Source of the DNA: UBA1163 sp049513055
Lineage (GTDB): Bacteria; Desulfobacterota; BSN033; UBA1163
Assembly: GCA_049513055.1 (NCBI GenBank)
Contig: JBEKWN010000005.1
Span: 1 to 64,000 of the forward strand
Direction of reading: 5' to 3'
Length of the DNA stretch: 64,000 bases
The position numbers and the translations under genes are program-made. The notes beneath the pieces were generated by a model. The model searched no databases. It was not told where the DNA came from and saw nothing but the letters and a program-made list of their open reading frames with translations. Shown here piece after piece: positions 15,921 through 26,305 of this stretch. Each line of letters begins with the position of its first letter. Within the stretch, counting starts at the first letter, position 1.

Positions 15921-18900
15921 ATGAAATGTCCAAAGTGTCAGAGTGAAAATCCTGAAGCCATGAAGTTTTGTGGGGGATGTGGTGCCAAATTGGAAAGGAT
16001 TTGCCCAAACTGTAATCTTCCAAATCCATTTCATTTTAAATTCTGTGGTGGGTGTGGCCAAAAATTAAGCCTTCCTTCAGGACCAATTTCTAAGGAACTC
16101 TCCTTTGACGAAAAGCTTGTTAAAATTCAGCGGTACCTCCCTAAGGGACTAACTCAGAAGATCCTGGCGCAAAGGGATAAGATTGAAGGTGAGCGTAAAC
16201 AGGTTACGGTGATGTTCTGCGATATGGAGGGTTTCACATCGCTTTCCGAGAAACTGGATCCCGAGGAAATCTATGCCTTAATGGATCAGGTTTACGAAAT
16301 TCTCATCCATAAGGTTCACGACTATGAGGGCACGGTTAACCAGATGACCGGAGATGGCATCATGGCCCTTTTTGGGGCTCCCATTGCTCTGGAGGATGCA
16401 CCCCAGCGGGCGATTAGGTCTGCCATAGCCATCCACCGTGACATGACAAGGTTCAATGAGAAGGTGAAACAGGGAAAAAAGGGGGGGGCGCCCATCAAGA
16501 TGCGGATCGGGATTCATACCGGCCCTGTCATCGTTGGAACATTAGGCAACGATCTGCGAGTGGAGTTCACAGCTGTCGGGGATACGGTGAATCTGGCCTC
16601 CAGGATGGAAGGTTTGGCGGAGCCAGGAACGACCTATGTGACTGCAGATACCTTCAGACTTGCCGAAGGGTTGTTCTGCTTTGAGTCTCTGGGGGAAAAG
16701 ATGGTGAAGGGCAAAGAAAAGCCTCTCCAGGTCTACCGTGTGATTTCTCCCACTTCGAGGAAAAGCCGTTTTGAAGTCAGTGCTGAAGAAGGGCTTGGCC
16801 CTTTTGTGGGCAGGCAGAGAGAGTTGGAGCTGCTCCTGGACGGGTTGGAAAGATCGAAGGAAGGCCGGGGCCAGGCTATCTCCATTGTTTCCGAAGCGGG
16901 AATCGGTAAATCCAGACTCCTCTATGAGTTCCGCAAGGCTGTAACCAATGAAGTAGTAACATTTCTGGAGGGAAGGTGTTTTTCTTACAGCCGGCACATT
17001 GCTTATCATCCAGTGGTGGATGTTCTTAAGGCCAACTTCGATATCCAGGATAATGACGGGGATCAAGAAATCAAGGATAAGGTGACGAAAGGTCTCCAGA
17101 TCCTGAATGTCGATGAACCCTCCACGCTTCCCTATCTGCTGGAGCTTCTTTCCGTGAAGGACAGCGGTATCGATAAAATCTCTGTGAGTCCGGAAGCAAG
17201 AAAGGACAGAACCCTGGATGCTTTTAAAAGGATTGTCCTGAGAGGTTCGGAATTAAGACCGCTGATCATAGCCATCGAGGATGTCCACTGGATGGACCGG
17301 AGCTCCGAGGATGTCATGAAAGAACTCCTGGAGAGTATTGCCGGATCAAGGGTCTTTCTGATCTACACTTACAGGCCTGAGTTTGTCCACACCTGGGGGA
17401 GCTGGTCCTATCACAGCCAGATCACTCTGAACCGGTTATCCAACCAGGAATCCCTGGCCATGATGACCCATCTGCTCAATACGAAAAACACCGAGCGGGA
17501 GTTGGAAGACCTGATTCTAGCGAAGACCGAAGGGATCCCATTCTTCATCGAGGAGTTCATAAAGTCTCTCAAGGATCTGAAGATCATCGAAAAAACAAAC
17601 GGCAGCTACTACCTCACTAAAAATCTGAGAAACATCTCCATTCCCTCCACGATCCAGGATGTGATCATGGCGAGGGTGGATCACCTTCCGGACGGCGCCT
17701 GCAAAGTTCTCCGGATGGGGTCTGCCATAGAAAGGGAGTTCAACCACAAACTTATAGAAAAGGTCACCGTCCTCCCTGAGGATGAGCTTCTCTCCCACTT
17801 ATCCACTCTCAAGGATGCCGAGCTTCTTTATGAGCGGGGCATCTTTCCCAACTCCACTTATATCTTCAGGCATGCTCTGACAAGGGATGTGGTCTATGAT
17901 TCCATTTTGACGAAAACGAGAAAGCAGATCCATCAAAAGATCGGAAATGCCATTGAGGAATTATATCAAGATAAGATCGACGAGCATTTTGAGGCCCTTG
18001 TCAACCATTTTACAGCCAGTGAGGATTGCAGGAAAGTGGCCGACTATTCCCGGCTTGCCTGTATCAAGGCGAAAAATTCTTTTTTATTACATGACGCGGC
18101 TTACTATGCAAAAAAATGGACTATCGCTCTGGAAACGCTGCCGCAGACAGAGGAATTGCAGGATGAGATCATCGACGCGAGGACGGCTCTGGGGTTCTAT
18201 TTGTTCCGGATAAGTAGTATGGCGGAAGCAAAGGAATCGATCGATCCGATCATGGACGCGGTCTTAAAGAGAGGCCTTAAGGACAGACTCGGTCAGATAT
18301 ACCTCATCATCGGCTGCTGCAAATACATAGCTGAAGAAGATTTGCCTGAATCCATTCAGTATCTGGAAAAAGCCATAGAGATTACAGAAGAAACAGGTGA
18401 TTTCATTACGAGCGTATATGCGAAATATATGCTGGGGATGGTCCTTGCCTTCAACTGTGATTTTGAAAAGGCTATTCACTATTTCGAGATGTTACTCAGT
18501 CTGACTATGGCCGTGGGGAGGCGGGTCTCGATCATGAAAAGCAATATGAGTATCTATGCCTATGATTATCACGGCATGGTGGCCCAGGGCTATCAGACCA
18601 GTGAAGAGGCCGTCCAGATAGCTGAAAAGAGCGGGGATATCTATTCAAAGGCCATGGCCTATGTGAGCCATGGAACTTCCTGTTACTATAAAGGGCTTCT
18701 TGAAGAGGCAGAACAATACCTGGCTACGGGAATCAATTTTACCGAAAAGATCAATATGTTCGCTCACGACGCCGTGGCTCATCAGTGGTTGGGTCATGTC
18801 TACTTTGATCTGGGAAAATATCAGAAGGCCAAGGACCACTACTCCAGGGCCATTTATGTCCGTGAGCACAGCCGGCAGTTTCCCTCCTCGGCGAATCTGA

Positions 18901-19283
18901 ACCGGATTGCTCTCATGAGGGCAAAGCTGTTGAGTGGTGAGAAGGATATAAACCTTGAATTGATGTATTGCTATGCGCGGGAGAATAGAGTAAGAATATA
19001 TGAAGGCTGTATGGCGAGATACATCGGTGATATCCTTTTGCATCTGGATGAACGCCATTTAGCGGCAGCAGAGGACTGGATCGGAAAAGCCATCGAAGCG
19101 GACAAACGAAACGGAATGAGGTGTGATTTGGGCAGGGATTATGCCCTTTACGGTCAATTCTTCAAAGGAAAAGGAGATTCTTCAAAGGTGAAAGAATTTC
19201 TGGAAAGGGCGATCGGAATCTTCAAAGAGTGTGGAGCCGATGGCTGGGTCCGAAAGACGGAGGAGGCATTATCAGAGGTCTGA
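15921..19283 (+). CDS. Zinc-ribbon class III adenylate cyclase - AAA ATPase - TPR protein
   Basis: About 1120 residues. Two zinc ribbons open the protein (CPKC...CGGC and CPNC...CGGC). A class III nucleotide cyclase domain follows: metal-binding D101 in FCDMEGFTSL and D145 in MTGDGIMALFG, with TAVGDTVNLASRMEGLA downstream. Next is an ATPase of the MalT/AfsR-like kind with Walker A SEAGIGKSRLL near residue 320 and Walker B IIAIEDVHWMD, then about 450 residues of TPR-like helices. Such proteins are thought to be soluble multi-input regulators. I chose ATG 15921, nine bases after a GGGGGG stretch; a GTG at 15912 would add three residues. It appears to be a single-gene unit. Confidence 0.9.
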   Translation: MKCPKCQSENPEAMKFCGGCGAKLERICPNCNLPNPFHFKFCGGCGQKLSLPSGPISKELSFDEKLVKIQRYLPKGLTQKILAQRDKIEGERKQVTVMFCDMEGFTSLSEKLDPEEIYALMDQVYEILIHKVHDYEGTVNQMTGDGIMALFGAPIALEDAPQRAIRSAIAIHRDMTRFNEKVKQGKKGGAPIKMRIGIHTGPVIVGTLGNDLRVEFTAVGDTVNLASRMEGLAEPGTTYVTADTFRLAEGLFCFESLGEKMVKGKEKPLQVYRVISPTSRKSRFEVSAEEGLGPFVGRQRELELLLDGLERSKEGRGQAISIVSEAGIGKSRLLYEFRKAVTNEVVTFLEGRCFSYSRHIAYHPVVDVLKANFDIQDNDGDQEIKDKVTKGLQILNVDEPSTLPYLLELLSVKDSGIDKISVSPEARKDRTLDAFKRIVLRGSELRPLIIAIEDVHWMDRSSEDVMKELLESIAGSRVFLIYTYRPEFVHTWGSWSYHSQITLNRLSNQESLAMMTHLLNTKNTERELEDLILAKTEGIPFFIEEFIKSLKDLKIIEKTNGSYYLTKNLRNISIPSTIQDVIMARVDHLPDGACKVLRMGSAIEREFNHKLIEKVTVLPEDELLSHLSTLKDAELLYERGIFPNSTYIFRHALTRDVVYDSILTKTRKQIHQKIGNAIEELYQDKIDEHFEALVNHFTASEDCRKVADYSRLACIKAKNSFLLHDAAYYAKKWTIALETLPQTEELQDEIIDARTALGFYLFRISSMAEAKESIDPIMDAVLKRGLKDRLGQIYLIIGCCKYIAEEDLPESIQYLEKAIEITEETGDFITSVYAKYMLGMVLAFNCDFEKAIHYFEMLLSLTMAVGRRVSIMKSNMSIYAYDYHGMVAQGYQTSEEAVQIAEKSGDIYSKAMAYVSHGTSCYYKGLLEEAEQYLATGINFTEKINMFAHDAVAHQWLGHVYFDLGKYQKAKDHYSRAIYVREHSRQFPSSANLNRIALMRAKLLSGEKDINLELMYCYARENRVRIYEGCMARYIGDILLHLDERHLAAAEDWIGKAIEADKRNGMRCDLGRDYALYGQFFKGKGDSSKVKEFLERAIGIFKECGADGWVRKTEEALSEV

Positions 19284-19505
19284 TTTGAATATAATTTTCC
19301 AGGGAAGATGAAAGGTCGTTCCATGGGGTTTGAGGAACCATGTTTCATTATGCCGCTAAATTGAGGGATTTTCTATATCCCTATTGTGCTAGGCTCCCGC
19401 CACCATAAATGCCGACCCGGAACTTTTCGGGGGCCTCTCTGGTCTGGAGAAAAATAACTTCATCATGGAACCTGAATTCACAAGTTACGGAAAGGAGGAA
19501 TAACC

Positions 19506-19874
19506 ATGGCAAAAATTTACGATCCCAAGAAAGAAGAATACGAGGCGGCGGGCTACATGCCCTTTGTCTGTTTTGTCAAGTGGACGCCTGAGGAGAGATC
19601 AGAGGTTATAAAAAGATTTTCCCAAGCATTTGATACAGCAGAAGGCCAAGGGGTCAAAGGTTTACATACATGGAATTTAATCGGCAGACATACCATGATC
19701 GTCATTGGATGGACCAAATCTCACGTTAGCCTTCAGAAATTCTGTACGTCTATCACTCAAGGAACGGGAATCAGCATGGATATCTGTCCAGCCATCGATC
19801 ACTTTGGTTTAAGAGAGGCCCTGGGCCTTAAAGCAGGGGCAAGTGAGAGTAAGACCCCTAAAGCGAGAGGGTGA
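19506..19874 (+). CDS. Small DUF3303-like protein
   Basis: A 122-residue soluble protein. The pattern FVKWTPEERSEVIKRF, then GVKGLHTWNLIG and MDICPAIDHF resembles the DUF3303/dimeric alpha-beta barrel proteins. It has a very good ribosome binding site (AAAGGAGG, 19490-19497). No catalytic residues are recognisable and no partner gene is adjacent. Family assignment is tentative. Confidence 0.6.
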   Translation: MAKIYDPKKEEYEAAGYMPFVCFVKWTPEERSEVIKRFSQAFDTAEGQGVKGLHTWNLIGRHTMIVIGWTKSHVSLQKFCTSITQGTGISMDICPAIDHFGLREALGLKAGASESKTPKARG

Positions 19875-20423
19875 TGAGCAGCATAACCGGACAGCATGGG
19901 TTGAGTGAGGTCCGGCGGCTGCAAACCCAGCCCAGCCCGTTTAAGGAAAATCGATTTCTCTGAAGCTGACTTTAGCCATCAGCAGGTAATCTGCTTATAT
20001 TGTTTTTTCATTTAATCTGGTGCCCAAAATTTGACACTGAAGTGAGCCTAAAATCCTCTTGACACCATTAGCAGTCCTGCTGCCATTCGGAATGGAGACT
20101 ATCCCTTGTTCACAAAAACTTTGCACCCAAACCTCTAGCCTTCTGGCAAGTAAAATAAGAAGGTGGGGTTCCAACTTTTCTTGCTTTGGGATTTATCGGG
20201 GGGCAGAACCCACTCGGGCACCGATTAAGTGGATTGTTCTCACAAACCCAAAAACATCTAAATTCAAAAACAACTTAACCCTTAATCTTCTGGAGGGAGG
20301 TATGAGAAGGAGCTTCCAGAACGTGCCTCTCCATGAGGCCTCCAGGAGGGTCTTATGCCCCTTTAGAGGCTCTCTCGTTTGTGCCTATAAAAGAATTCTT
20401 CTAAAGGAGAAAGGAGGGGAGGG
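19875..20423. other. Gene-free stretch
   Basis: No convincing gene. An open frame at 20059-20427 begins with TTG, has no ribosome binding site, reads as low-quality protein (many Ser, Pro and Cys, no domain) and runs over the next start, so I reject it. The last 20 bases hold the ribosome binding site of the acyl-CoA ligase (AAAGGAGGGGAGGG). Confidence 0.5.
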
Positions 20424-21929
20424 ATGAACATTGCCGGAATGGCCGAGGAAAGGGTGAAGGAGCAGGGGGATTTACTGAGCCTCATTTACGATGGGAAAGA
20501 GATTACGAACGTGGAGATGATCCGGGCATCCCGGAGGCTGGCGCGGACCCTCAAGGACCTGGGCGTGAAGCGGGGAGACCGGGTCATCCTGCAGATGCCC
20601 AACTGTCCGGAGGTGCTTCAGGGCTTCTCGGCTATCTGGAGGATCGGCGCCGTGGTCGTGCCGATCAACTACCTAGTTGGAGAGGAAGAAACTGCCTATA
20701 TCTACCAGGACTCAGGCGCGAAGATGGTGATCAGCAGCTCGACCTTCCTCCCCAAGATCCGGGCGGGGAAGGCAAAGACACCCGCTCTGGAAACTGTGAT
20801 CCTCGTCGATTCGGAGGTTCCCCAAGGATTCCTTTCCTACCCCCATCTCGTCGAAAAAAAGCCCGAGGAAATGAATGTTGTGGACATGGGCGACGACGAG
20901 ATTGCCGCTTTAATCTACACGGCAGGCACTACGGGTCAGCCCAAGGGTGTCATGCACACCCATCCCAGCCTATACTGGAATGCCCGCATGCAATCCGAGA
21001 CCCTGCCTCTGCCGGACGGGCTATTATCGGTCTTCGTCCTTCCCCTCTGCCATTCTTATGGCATCGCCAGCATTAATCAGGCCCTTTTCCGGCGCGGGTG
21101 GAGGGCCATCTTGCTCAACTCCTTCAACGTAGAGACCATCTTTGCAGCCATCGAGAAGTATCGGGCCAATATGCTGGCCGGAGTCCCTACCATGTATGTG
21201 TTCATGCTTCTTTTCCCCGAACCTAAAAAGTACGACCTGAGTTCGATGAAATACTGGTTCTCTGGATCCGCGCCGCTAGCGCTCGAGACCTTTAACTGCT
21301 TCAAGGAGGTCTTCGGCTTCGAGATTATTGAAGGCTGGGGCCTGACAGAGGCAGGGGCGAATAATTCGGTCAACCCCCTGGAAGGTGTGAAAAAGATCGG
21401 CTCAATCGGCTTGCCCATGAAAGGGACGAAGATGAGGGTCGTGGACAACGAGGGGAACCTGGTTCCCACCCGCAAAGCGGGAGAGATCGTGATCCGGGGT
21501 CCCATGCTCATGAAGGGCTACTGGAACAAGCCGGAAGAGACGGCGGAGGTGCTCCGCGGCGGCTGGCTCTATACGGGAGACGTAGGATGCGTGGACGAAG
21601 ATGGTTACTTCTGGATCACGGACCGGAAAAAGGACCTGATCATCAAGGCGGGGGAAAATATCTCCCCACGGCCCATTGAGGAGGTTCTCTTCAGTCACCC
21701 CAAGGTGTCGGAGGCAGCCGTGATCGGGATTAAGGACGGGCTCTATGGGGAGGACATCAAGGCTTTTGTGGTCCTGAAACCCGGGCAGGAAGCCACGGCC
21801 GAAGAGATCATCGAATATTGCCGGCAAAAACTCACGAGCTTTTTGCTGCCCAAAGAAATTGCCTTTCTGAAAGCCCTGCCCAAGAACTTCGTGGGCAAGG
21901 TGCTAAAAAAGAAATTGAGAAAGCTGTAA
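20424..21929 (+). CDS. AMP-dependent acyl-CoA synthetase/ligase
   Basis: A 501-residue member of the ANL superfamily, activating a carboxylic acid with ATP and joining it to CoA. Visible motifs: the P-loop YTAGTTGQPKGVMHTH (about 160-175), GWGLTEAG, the hinge YTGDVGCVDEDGYFWITDRKKD, and the carboxyl lysine in PKNFVGKVLKK. Together these cover the complete adenylation and thioesterification domains. The substrate is not deducible; medium-chain or aromatic acids are common for this size. G+C is higher than in neighbouring genes and it stands alone, consistent with horizontal acquisition. Confidence 0.9.
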   Translation: MNIAGMAEERVKEQGDLLSLIYDGKEITNVEMIRASRRLARTLKDLGVKRGDRVILQMPNCPEVLQGFSAIWRIGAVVVPINYLVGEEETAYIYQDSGAKMVISSSTFLPKIRAGKAKTPALETVILVDSEVPQGFLSYPHLVEKKPEEMNVVDMGDDEIAALIYTAGTTGQPKGVMHTHPSLYWNARMQSETLPLPDGLLSVFVLPLCHSYGIASINQALFRRGWRAILLNSFNVETIFAAIEKYRANMLAGVPTMYVFMLLFPEPKKYDLSSMKYWFSGSAPLALETFNCFKEVFGFEIIEGWGLTEAGANNSVNPLEGVKKIGSIGLPMKGTKMRVVDNEGNLVPTRKAGEIVIRGPMLMKGYWNKPEETAEVLRGGWLYTGDVGCVDEDGYFWITDRKKDLIIKAGENISPRPIEEVLFSHPKVSEAAVIGIKDGLYGEDIKAFVVLKPGQEATAEEIIEYCRQKLTSFLLPKEIAFLKALPKNFVGKVLKKKLRKL

Positions 21930-22234
21930 TAAACCGCAAATATCCATTCCGTATAAAAGCGGGGGGTAAATAAATCTGTGTGAATTCCGATTACATCACG
22001 ATATGCAAAGGAGGTTTTTAAGATAGGTTCGAAGATACGGCAGGGTCGGAAATAGTCCTACCTTTCTTTATTTGAAGCCCTGCTTATACTTGCTTTCAAC
22101 TCGTAATCATTAACTTCGAAGTTAGACTGGAGTGAAGACTTGTAGATGAAGTCATTAGTCAAGAGTTAATCTGAAACTGTCTATCAAATTAAATATTGGT
22201 CAGGGCACTCCCTCTATTATGGACACTCGTTGCC
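21930..22234. other. Gene-free stretch between convergent genes
   Basis: About 300 bases with no supportable frame. A ribosome-binding-site-like AAAGGAGGT (22009-22017) is followed by no start codon at a useful distance, so a decayed gene start is possible. No clear terminator hairpin with a T-run was seen. Confidence 0.4.
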
Positions 22235-22777
22235 TCACTTGGTTGATTTAATCATTTTGAGGAAGTCATCCTCTAATGGTGGTCCAAAGGCATCGGGTGT
22301 AAATCCAAGCAGGAGTATCCAACCCGCCTTGGTCTCCATGATTCCCATGGGCGTTTGAAGGAATGCTGTGGTGCCACTGGCATCCACAGCCCCTCGCCAC
22401 AATTCCGTGACCGCTGTCAACCCTCCCTCTGTCTTCAGTTTAGTCTCCTTCTTGAGTATCTCTTGACCTTTGGGATAGACGGCGGCAATGGTTTTTAGGC
22501 CGGCGATACGAATACTGCTATAGTTATATCGCCAACCTTTGTAGCAAAGCACCAGAACAGTGGTTCCTGCAATCTTTTCAGATTTAAGGGACCCGATTAC
22601 TTCTTTTTCAGAACCCTTAGAAATATCTTGTTTGACCCAGCCTTCTGGCGAGGTTAAGGAAAAATTATTATAGTTGAATGGATTCTCTTGAGCAAAGACC
22701 TGAAGGGCAAATCCAGTCAATCCAAAAAGAAAAGCGTTGAACAATACGAAATAAAGTAACCGAGATCGTTTGATCAT
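22235..22777 (-). CDS. Exported protein of unknown function
   Basis: A 180-residue protein with a signal peptide (residues 1-29: positively charged MIKRSR, hydrophobic run, cleavage near VFAQE). The mature part has SPEGWVKQDI, TVLVLCYKGWRYNYSS and FLQTPMGIMETKAGWILLLGF, suggesting a small beta-rich domain like those of lipoprotein or copper-chaperone families, but I do not recognise it. The start at 22777 is chosen because GGAGGCG lies six bases upstream; a start at 22819 would put 14 extra polar residues before the signal. Confidence 0.65.
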   Translation of the reverse strand: MIKRSRLLYFVLFNAFLFGLTGFALQVFAQENPFNYNNFSLTSPEGWVKQDISKGSEKEVIGSLKSEKIAGTTVLVLCYKGWRYNYSSIRIAGLKTIAAVYPKGQEILKKETKLKTEGGLTAVTELWRGAVDASGTTAFLQTPMGIMETKAGWILLLGFTPDAFGPPLEDDFLKMIKSTK

Positions 22778-23012
22778 ATTCGCCTCCAATTTTAAATAGG
22801 GTTGGGTGGGTCCAAACAATTCGGCCTATCCTATACAGAATGAGGTGGTTGTCGAGGAGAAATTTAAGTTGGAAATGGGATAGCCTGCCTGCCCCGCCCT
22901 CGGTCTGGACCGGGGCCGCTCGGCAGGGTCAAGGGAAATATTTTTATAGACAGGGATGGTAAATTTTTGTTATATAAAAGGAAATTCCAATTCCATTTCT
23001 GGAGAGAAACGC

Positions 23013-24191
23013 ATGTTCCATATTGCAGACCCAAAGGAAATAAAGGAAGGGAAATTAACGGATATTTATTTTGTGAGGACGATGCAAGTCCTCAAGGCAA
23101 AAAAGATTGATAAATGGGTGAGGGCCGAATTCATTGCCAAACGGTTCCCAGAGGATTATGGATGGGGAGTATTAGCAGGAATCGAAGAAGCGGCTTATCT
23201 TCTGAAAGACCTGAAAGTCAGTGTCAAAGCGATGAAGGAGGGGACGATCTTTCGAGCTTTTGAGCCTGTCATGGAGATCGAAGGGATGTACACAGATTTT
23301 GGCCTCTATGAAACCTCTCTTCTGGGACTTCTCTGTCAGGCCTCAGGTGTGGCAACGAAGGCTGCCCGCTGCAAAAAGGCAGCCGGCGATCGAAGGGTGA
23401 TCAGTTTTGGTGCAAGGCGGATCCACCCGGTCGTGGCCCCCATGGTGGAGCGGAATGCTTTTATCGGAGGTTGTGACGGGGTATCAGTAGTAAAGAACGC
23501 TGAGATGATCGGCGAGGAGCCCTCTGGCACCATGCCCCATGCTTTGATCCTGATCATAGGGGATACAGTGGAGGCCACCAGGGCTTTTGATGAAGTCATC
23601 CACCCGAAAGTGAGACGGGTTTCCCTCATCGATACCTTTAATGACGAAAAGATAGAGGCCATCCGAGTGGCTGAGGCACTCGGGAAAAAACTCTTTGGGA
23701 TCAGGCTTGATACCCCCAGCTCACGACGAGGAGATTTTCAGAAGATCATCGAGGAGATTCGCTGGGAACTGAATTTAAGAGGATTTGGGCATGTTAAAAT
23801 CTATGTCAGCGGCGGGTTGGATGAGAAACGAATCATCGCCCTCAATTCTGTGGTGGATGCCTATGGGGTAGGGACTTCGATCACCAACGCACGGGTGATT
23901 GACTTTGCAATGGACATTATTGAGATTGATGGAAAACCTCTGGCAAAGAGGGGGAAGATGTCAGGGGCAAAAAGTGTATTTCGATGTACGAAATGCTTTC
24001 AAGATAAAATGGTTCCTCTCAAAAAAGGTAAAGGCAAATCCACTTCTGCTTCGGAACGATGTTCATGCGGTGGTCGGTTTAAAGAACTTCTTATCCCTTT
24101 TGTTCAAAACAGAAAGATCCTTTGGGACCTTCCTAAACCACAGGCCATACGAGAATATGTTCTTGAACAACTTCCTCATTTCGATCTTTAG
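23013..24191 (+). CDS. Nicotinate phosphoribosyltransferase (type II-like)
   Basis: A 392-residue enzyme that makes nicotinate mononucleotide from nicotinate and PRPP for NAD salvage. It begins MFHIADPKEIKEGKLTDIYF as in archaeal-type enzymes, has FGARRIHPV, the phosphate-binding KIYVSGGLDE block and YGVGTSI near the barrel end, and finishes with a zinc-ribbon-like tail (CTKC...CSCG). The start at ATG 23013 is supported by GGAGAG upstream; an ATG at 22956 would add residues lying across the likely leader. The AmrS-type gene follows after 54 bases. Confidence 0.87.
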   Translation: MFHIADPKEIKEGKLTDIYFVRTMQVLKAKKIDKWVRAEFIAKRFPEDYGWGVLAGIEEAAYLLKDLKVSVKAMKEGTIFRAFEPVMEIEGMYTDFGLYETSLLGLLCQASGVATKAARCKKAAGDRRVISFGARRIHPVVAPMVERNAFIGGCDGVSVVKNAEMIGEEPSGTMPHALILIIGDTVEATRAFDEVIHPKVRRVSLIDTFNDEKIEAIRVAEALGKKLFGIRLDTPSSRRGDFQKIIEEIRWELNLRGFGHVKIYVSGGLDEKRIIALNSVVDAYGVGTSITNARVIDFAMDIIEIDGKPLAKRGKMSGAKSVFRCTKCFQDKMVPLKKGKGKSTSASERCSCGGRFKELLIPFVQNRKILWDLPKPQAIREYVLEQLPHFDL

Positions 24192-24245
24192 AGTCCGCCT
24201 ATTATTTAATCAGGACGAATCCTGTCCGGAGATAGGAAAGATGAT

Positions 24246-25259
24246 ATGAAGGAAGCTATGCTTTACAGTCCTTTAGAGGATGGGAAGGTGCAATGTTTTC
24301 TTTGCAATCATCGATGCATCATCTCACTTTCAAAAAGGGGACTCTGTGGAGTGCGAGAGAATCAAGAGGGAAAGCTCTACACACTCGTCTACGGCCGTGC
24401 GATCTCTCTGAATGTGGACCCCATCGAAAAGAAACCACTCTTTCATCTCTTTCCGGGGTCGACCTCTTTCTCCATGGCTGCTGTGGGTTGCAATTTCCGA
24501 TGTCTCCAATGTCAAAACCATGAGATCTCCCAGATGGCGAGGGATCAGGATGGTCGGATTGAAGGTTCGGAGGTCTCCCCTTCTAAAATTATTTCGTTAA
24601 CGAAACAAAACCGATGCCAATCCATCTCATACACCTATACTGAACCGACCATCTATTTCGAATATGCTTTTGACACCGCTCGCCAAGCTAATCAGGAAGG
24701 AATTAAAAATATCTTTGTCACCAATGGCTATATGACTGAGGAAGCCCTCAAGATGATCCAACCCTATCTAAATGCAGCCAATGTCGATTTGAAGAGCTTC
24801 AAGGAGAAATTTTATAAAGAAATCTGCGGGGCGAAATTGAAACCGATTCTGGAGAACCTCAAACGGATGAAACAGATGGGGATCTGGGTGGAGATCACCA
24901 CTCTGGTCATTCCTACTCTGAATGATTCAGACCAGGAGTTTGAGGAGATCGCCCAATTCATCGTCTCTTTGGGGCCAGAGGTGCCCTGGCATATCTCTGC
25001 CTTCTATCCAACCTATAAAATGCTGAACCTTCCGAGAACCCCTGCCTCGTCGCTTCATCGAGCCAGGGAGATTGGAATCAAAGCAGGACTCCGATATGTC
25101 TATTGTGGAAATATTCCTGGTGAGGAAGGCGAAGATACCTTCTGCCCTCACTGTGGCCGAAAGTTGATTGAACGGATAGGATTTCGAGTGACCCAAAATG
25201 ATGTGGTGAATGGAGCCTGCCGTCATTGCCATGGAAAGGTTGACGGTGTGTGGAGTTAA
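24246..25259 (+). CDS. amrS: AmmeMemoRadiSam-system radical SAM enzyme (AmrS-like)
   Basis: A 337-residue radical SAM protein. The [4Fe-4S] motif is C82-x3-C86-x2-C89 (GCNFRCLQCQNHEIS). An amino-terminal Cys set (C17, C20, C24, C34) and a carboxyl zinc ribbon (CPHC...CRHC) are typical of AmrS, predicted to work with AmrA and AmrB on an unknown modification. Neither partner gene is in this window. A longer homologue with an added zinc ribbon lies at 44462-45586. The chosen start has an AGGAAAG sequence upstream; a second ATG six bases earlier is out of frame. Confidence 0.86.
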   Translation: MKEAMLYSPLEDGKVQCFLCNHRCIISLSKRGLCGVRENQEGKLYTLVYGRAISLNVDPIEKKPLFHLFPGSTSFSMAAVGCNFRCLQCQNHEISQMARDQDGRIEGSEVSPSKIISLTKQNRCQSISYTYTEPTIYFEYAFDTARQANQEGIKNIFVTNGYMTEEALKMIQPYLNAANVDLKSFKEKFYKEICGAKLKPILENLKRMKQMGIWVEITTLVIPTLNDSDQEFEEIAQFIVSLGPEVPWHISAFYPTYKMLNLPRTPASSLHRAREIGIKAGLRYVYCGNIPGEEGEDTFCPHCGRKLIERIGFRVTQNDVVNGACRHCHGKVDGVWS

Positions 25260-25358
25260 ACAGACAAGATTTTATTTTTTTTATATTTTGGCTTTTAGAT
25301 CACGGATACGGATCACGAGTCACGTATCACCATTTTTTAAGCCAGGAGAATTTTTAAG

Positions 25359-26276
25359 GTGGGGCAGACTCAGACTCGCAATCGGAAGATGATCTGGACC
25401 ATCGGAGGTGGCAAGGGAGGAAGTGGGAAAAGTTTTATCACCGCCAACATTGGTATCTGTCTTTCAAAACTGGGTATCCGGGTTGTCCTTATCGATGCCG
25501 ATTTAGGAGGAGCAAATCTCCACACTTTTCTTGGGATTTCCCCTCCCGGTCTCTCCCTTTCTGACTTCATTAAAAAGAGAGTTTCCCATCTTCGTGAGGT
25601 CCTCATCCCAACTGCCATTCCCAACCTTCAACTCTTGACCGGCGCACAAGATCTCCTGAATGCGGCGGATTCAAAGAGTGTTCAGAAGCGAAAACTGGTT
25701 CGTTCCATTCAAAGTCTGGAGAGCGACACGATCCTGGTGGATTTAGGGGCAGGTAACTCGTTGAGCGTTTTGGATTTCTTCTTGATGTCTGACGGAGGAA
25801 TTCTGGTGGTCACCCCTGAGCCCACTTCCATCGAAAATACCTATCGGTTTCTCAAGAGCGCTTTCTATCGGAGGCTTAAACAATCGGTTTCCTCTTCGTC
25901 TGTGAAGGCCTTAATCGATAGTGCCATGGATCAAAAGAATGAGATGGGAATTCAAAACCCTCATGACCTCATTAGAGGGGTGAGACGGATGGACGAGGGG
26001 GATGCCCAAAGGATAATCGAGGAGGCTGCGACCTTCCACCCGAATCTGATTCTGAATCAAGTCCGTTCAAAGAAAGATATTGAGATTGGGTTTTCGATTC
26101 GAAGTGCCTGTCTAAAATATTTTGGCATCCATCTCCACTATTTAGGCTATGTCGTCTACGATCAGGATGTGGTTAATTCCATCCGAAGAAGAAGACCTCT
26201 GGTTTTGGAAAATCCCAGGTCCAGGGCTGCCCAATGTTTGATGGAGATCGCCTCCAAATTAGCGAATAGTCATTAG
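25359..26276 (+). CDS. MinD/ParA-family ATPase (FlhG-like)
   Basis: A 305-residue deviant Walker A ATPase: GGGKGGSGKSFITANIG (about residues 17-33) with the signature lysine early in the loop, VVLIDADLGGANLHTFLG, and a VDLGAG switch. Such proteins position flagella, septa or other polar structures by cycling on a surface. A carboxyl amphipathic helix is possible but not obvious, and no flagellar gene is adjacent. GTG 25359 has AGGAGA nine bases upstream and is preferred to ATG 25389. It is followed after 29 bases by the J-domain/HTH gene, so the two probably form an operon. Confidence 0.85.
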   Translation: MGQTQTRNRKMIWTIGGGKGGSGKSFITANIGICLSKLGIRVVLIDADLGGANLHTFLGISPPGLSLSDFIKKRVSHLREVLIPTAIPNLQLLTGAQDLLNAADSKSVQKRKLVRSIQSLESDTILVDLGAGNSLSVLDFFLMSDGGILVVTPEPTSIENTYRFLKSAFYRRLKQSVSSSSVKALIDSAMDQKNEMGIQNPHDLIRGVRRMDEGDAQRIIEEAATFHPNLILNQVRSKKDIEIGFSIRSACLKYFGIHLHYLGYVVYDQDVVNSIRRRRPLVLENPRSRAAQCLMEIASKLANSH

Positions 26277-26305
26277 ATGGCCATTCGATTTTAACGGATA
26301 TAGGC

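Noticed and set aside
20059..20427. 122-codon frame upstream of the acyl-CoA ligase
   Set aside because: TTG start, no ribosome binding site, runs over the ligase start, no domain.
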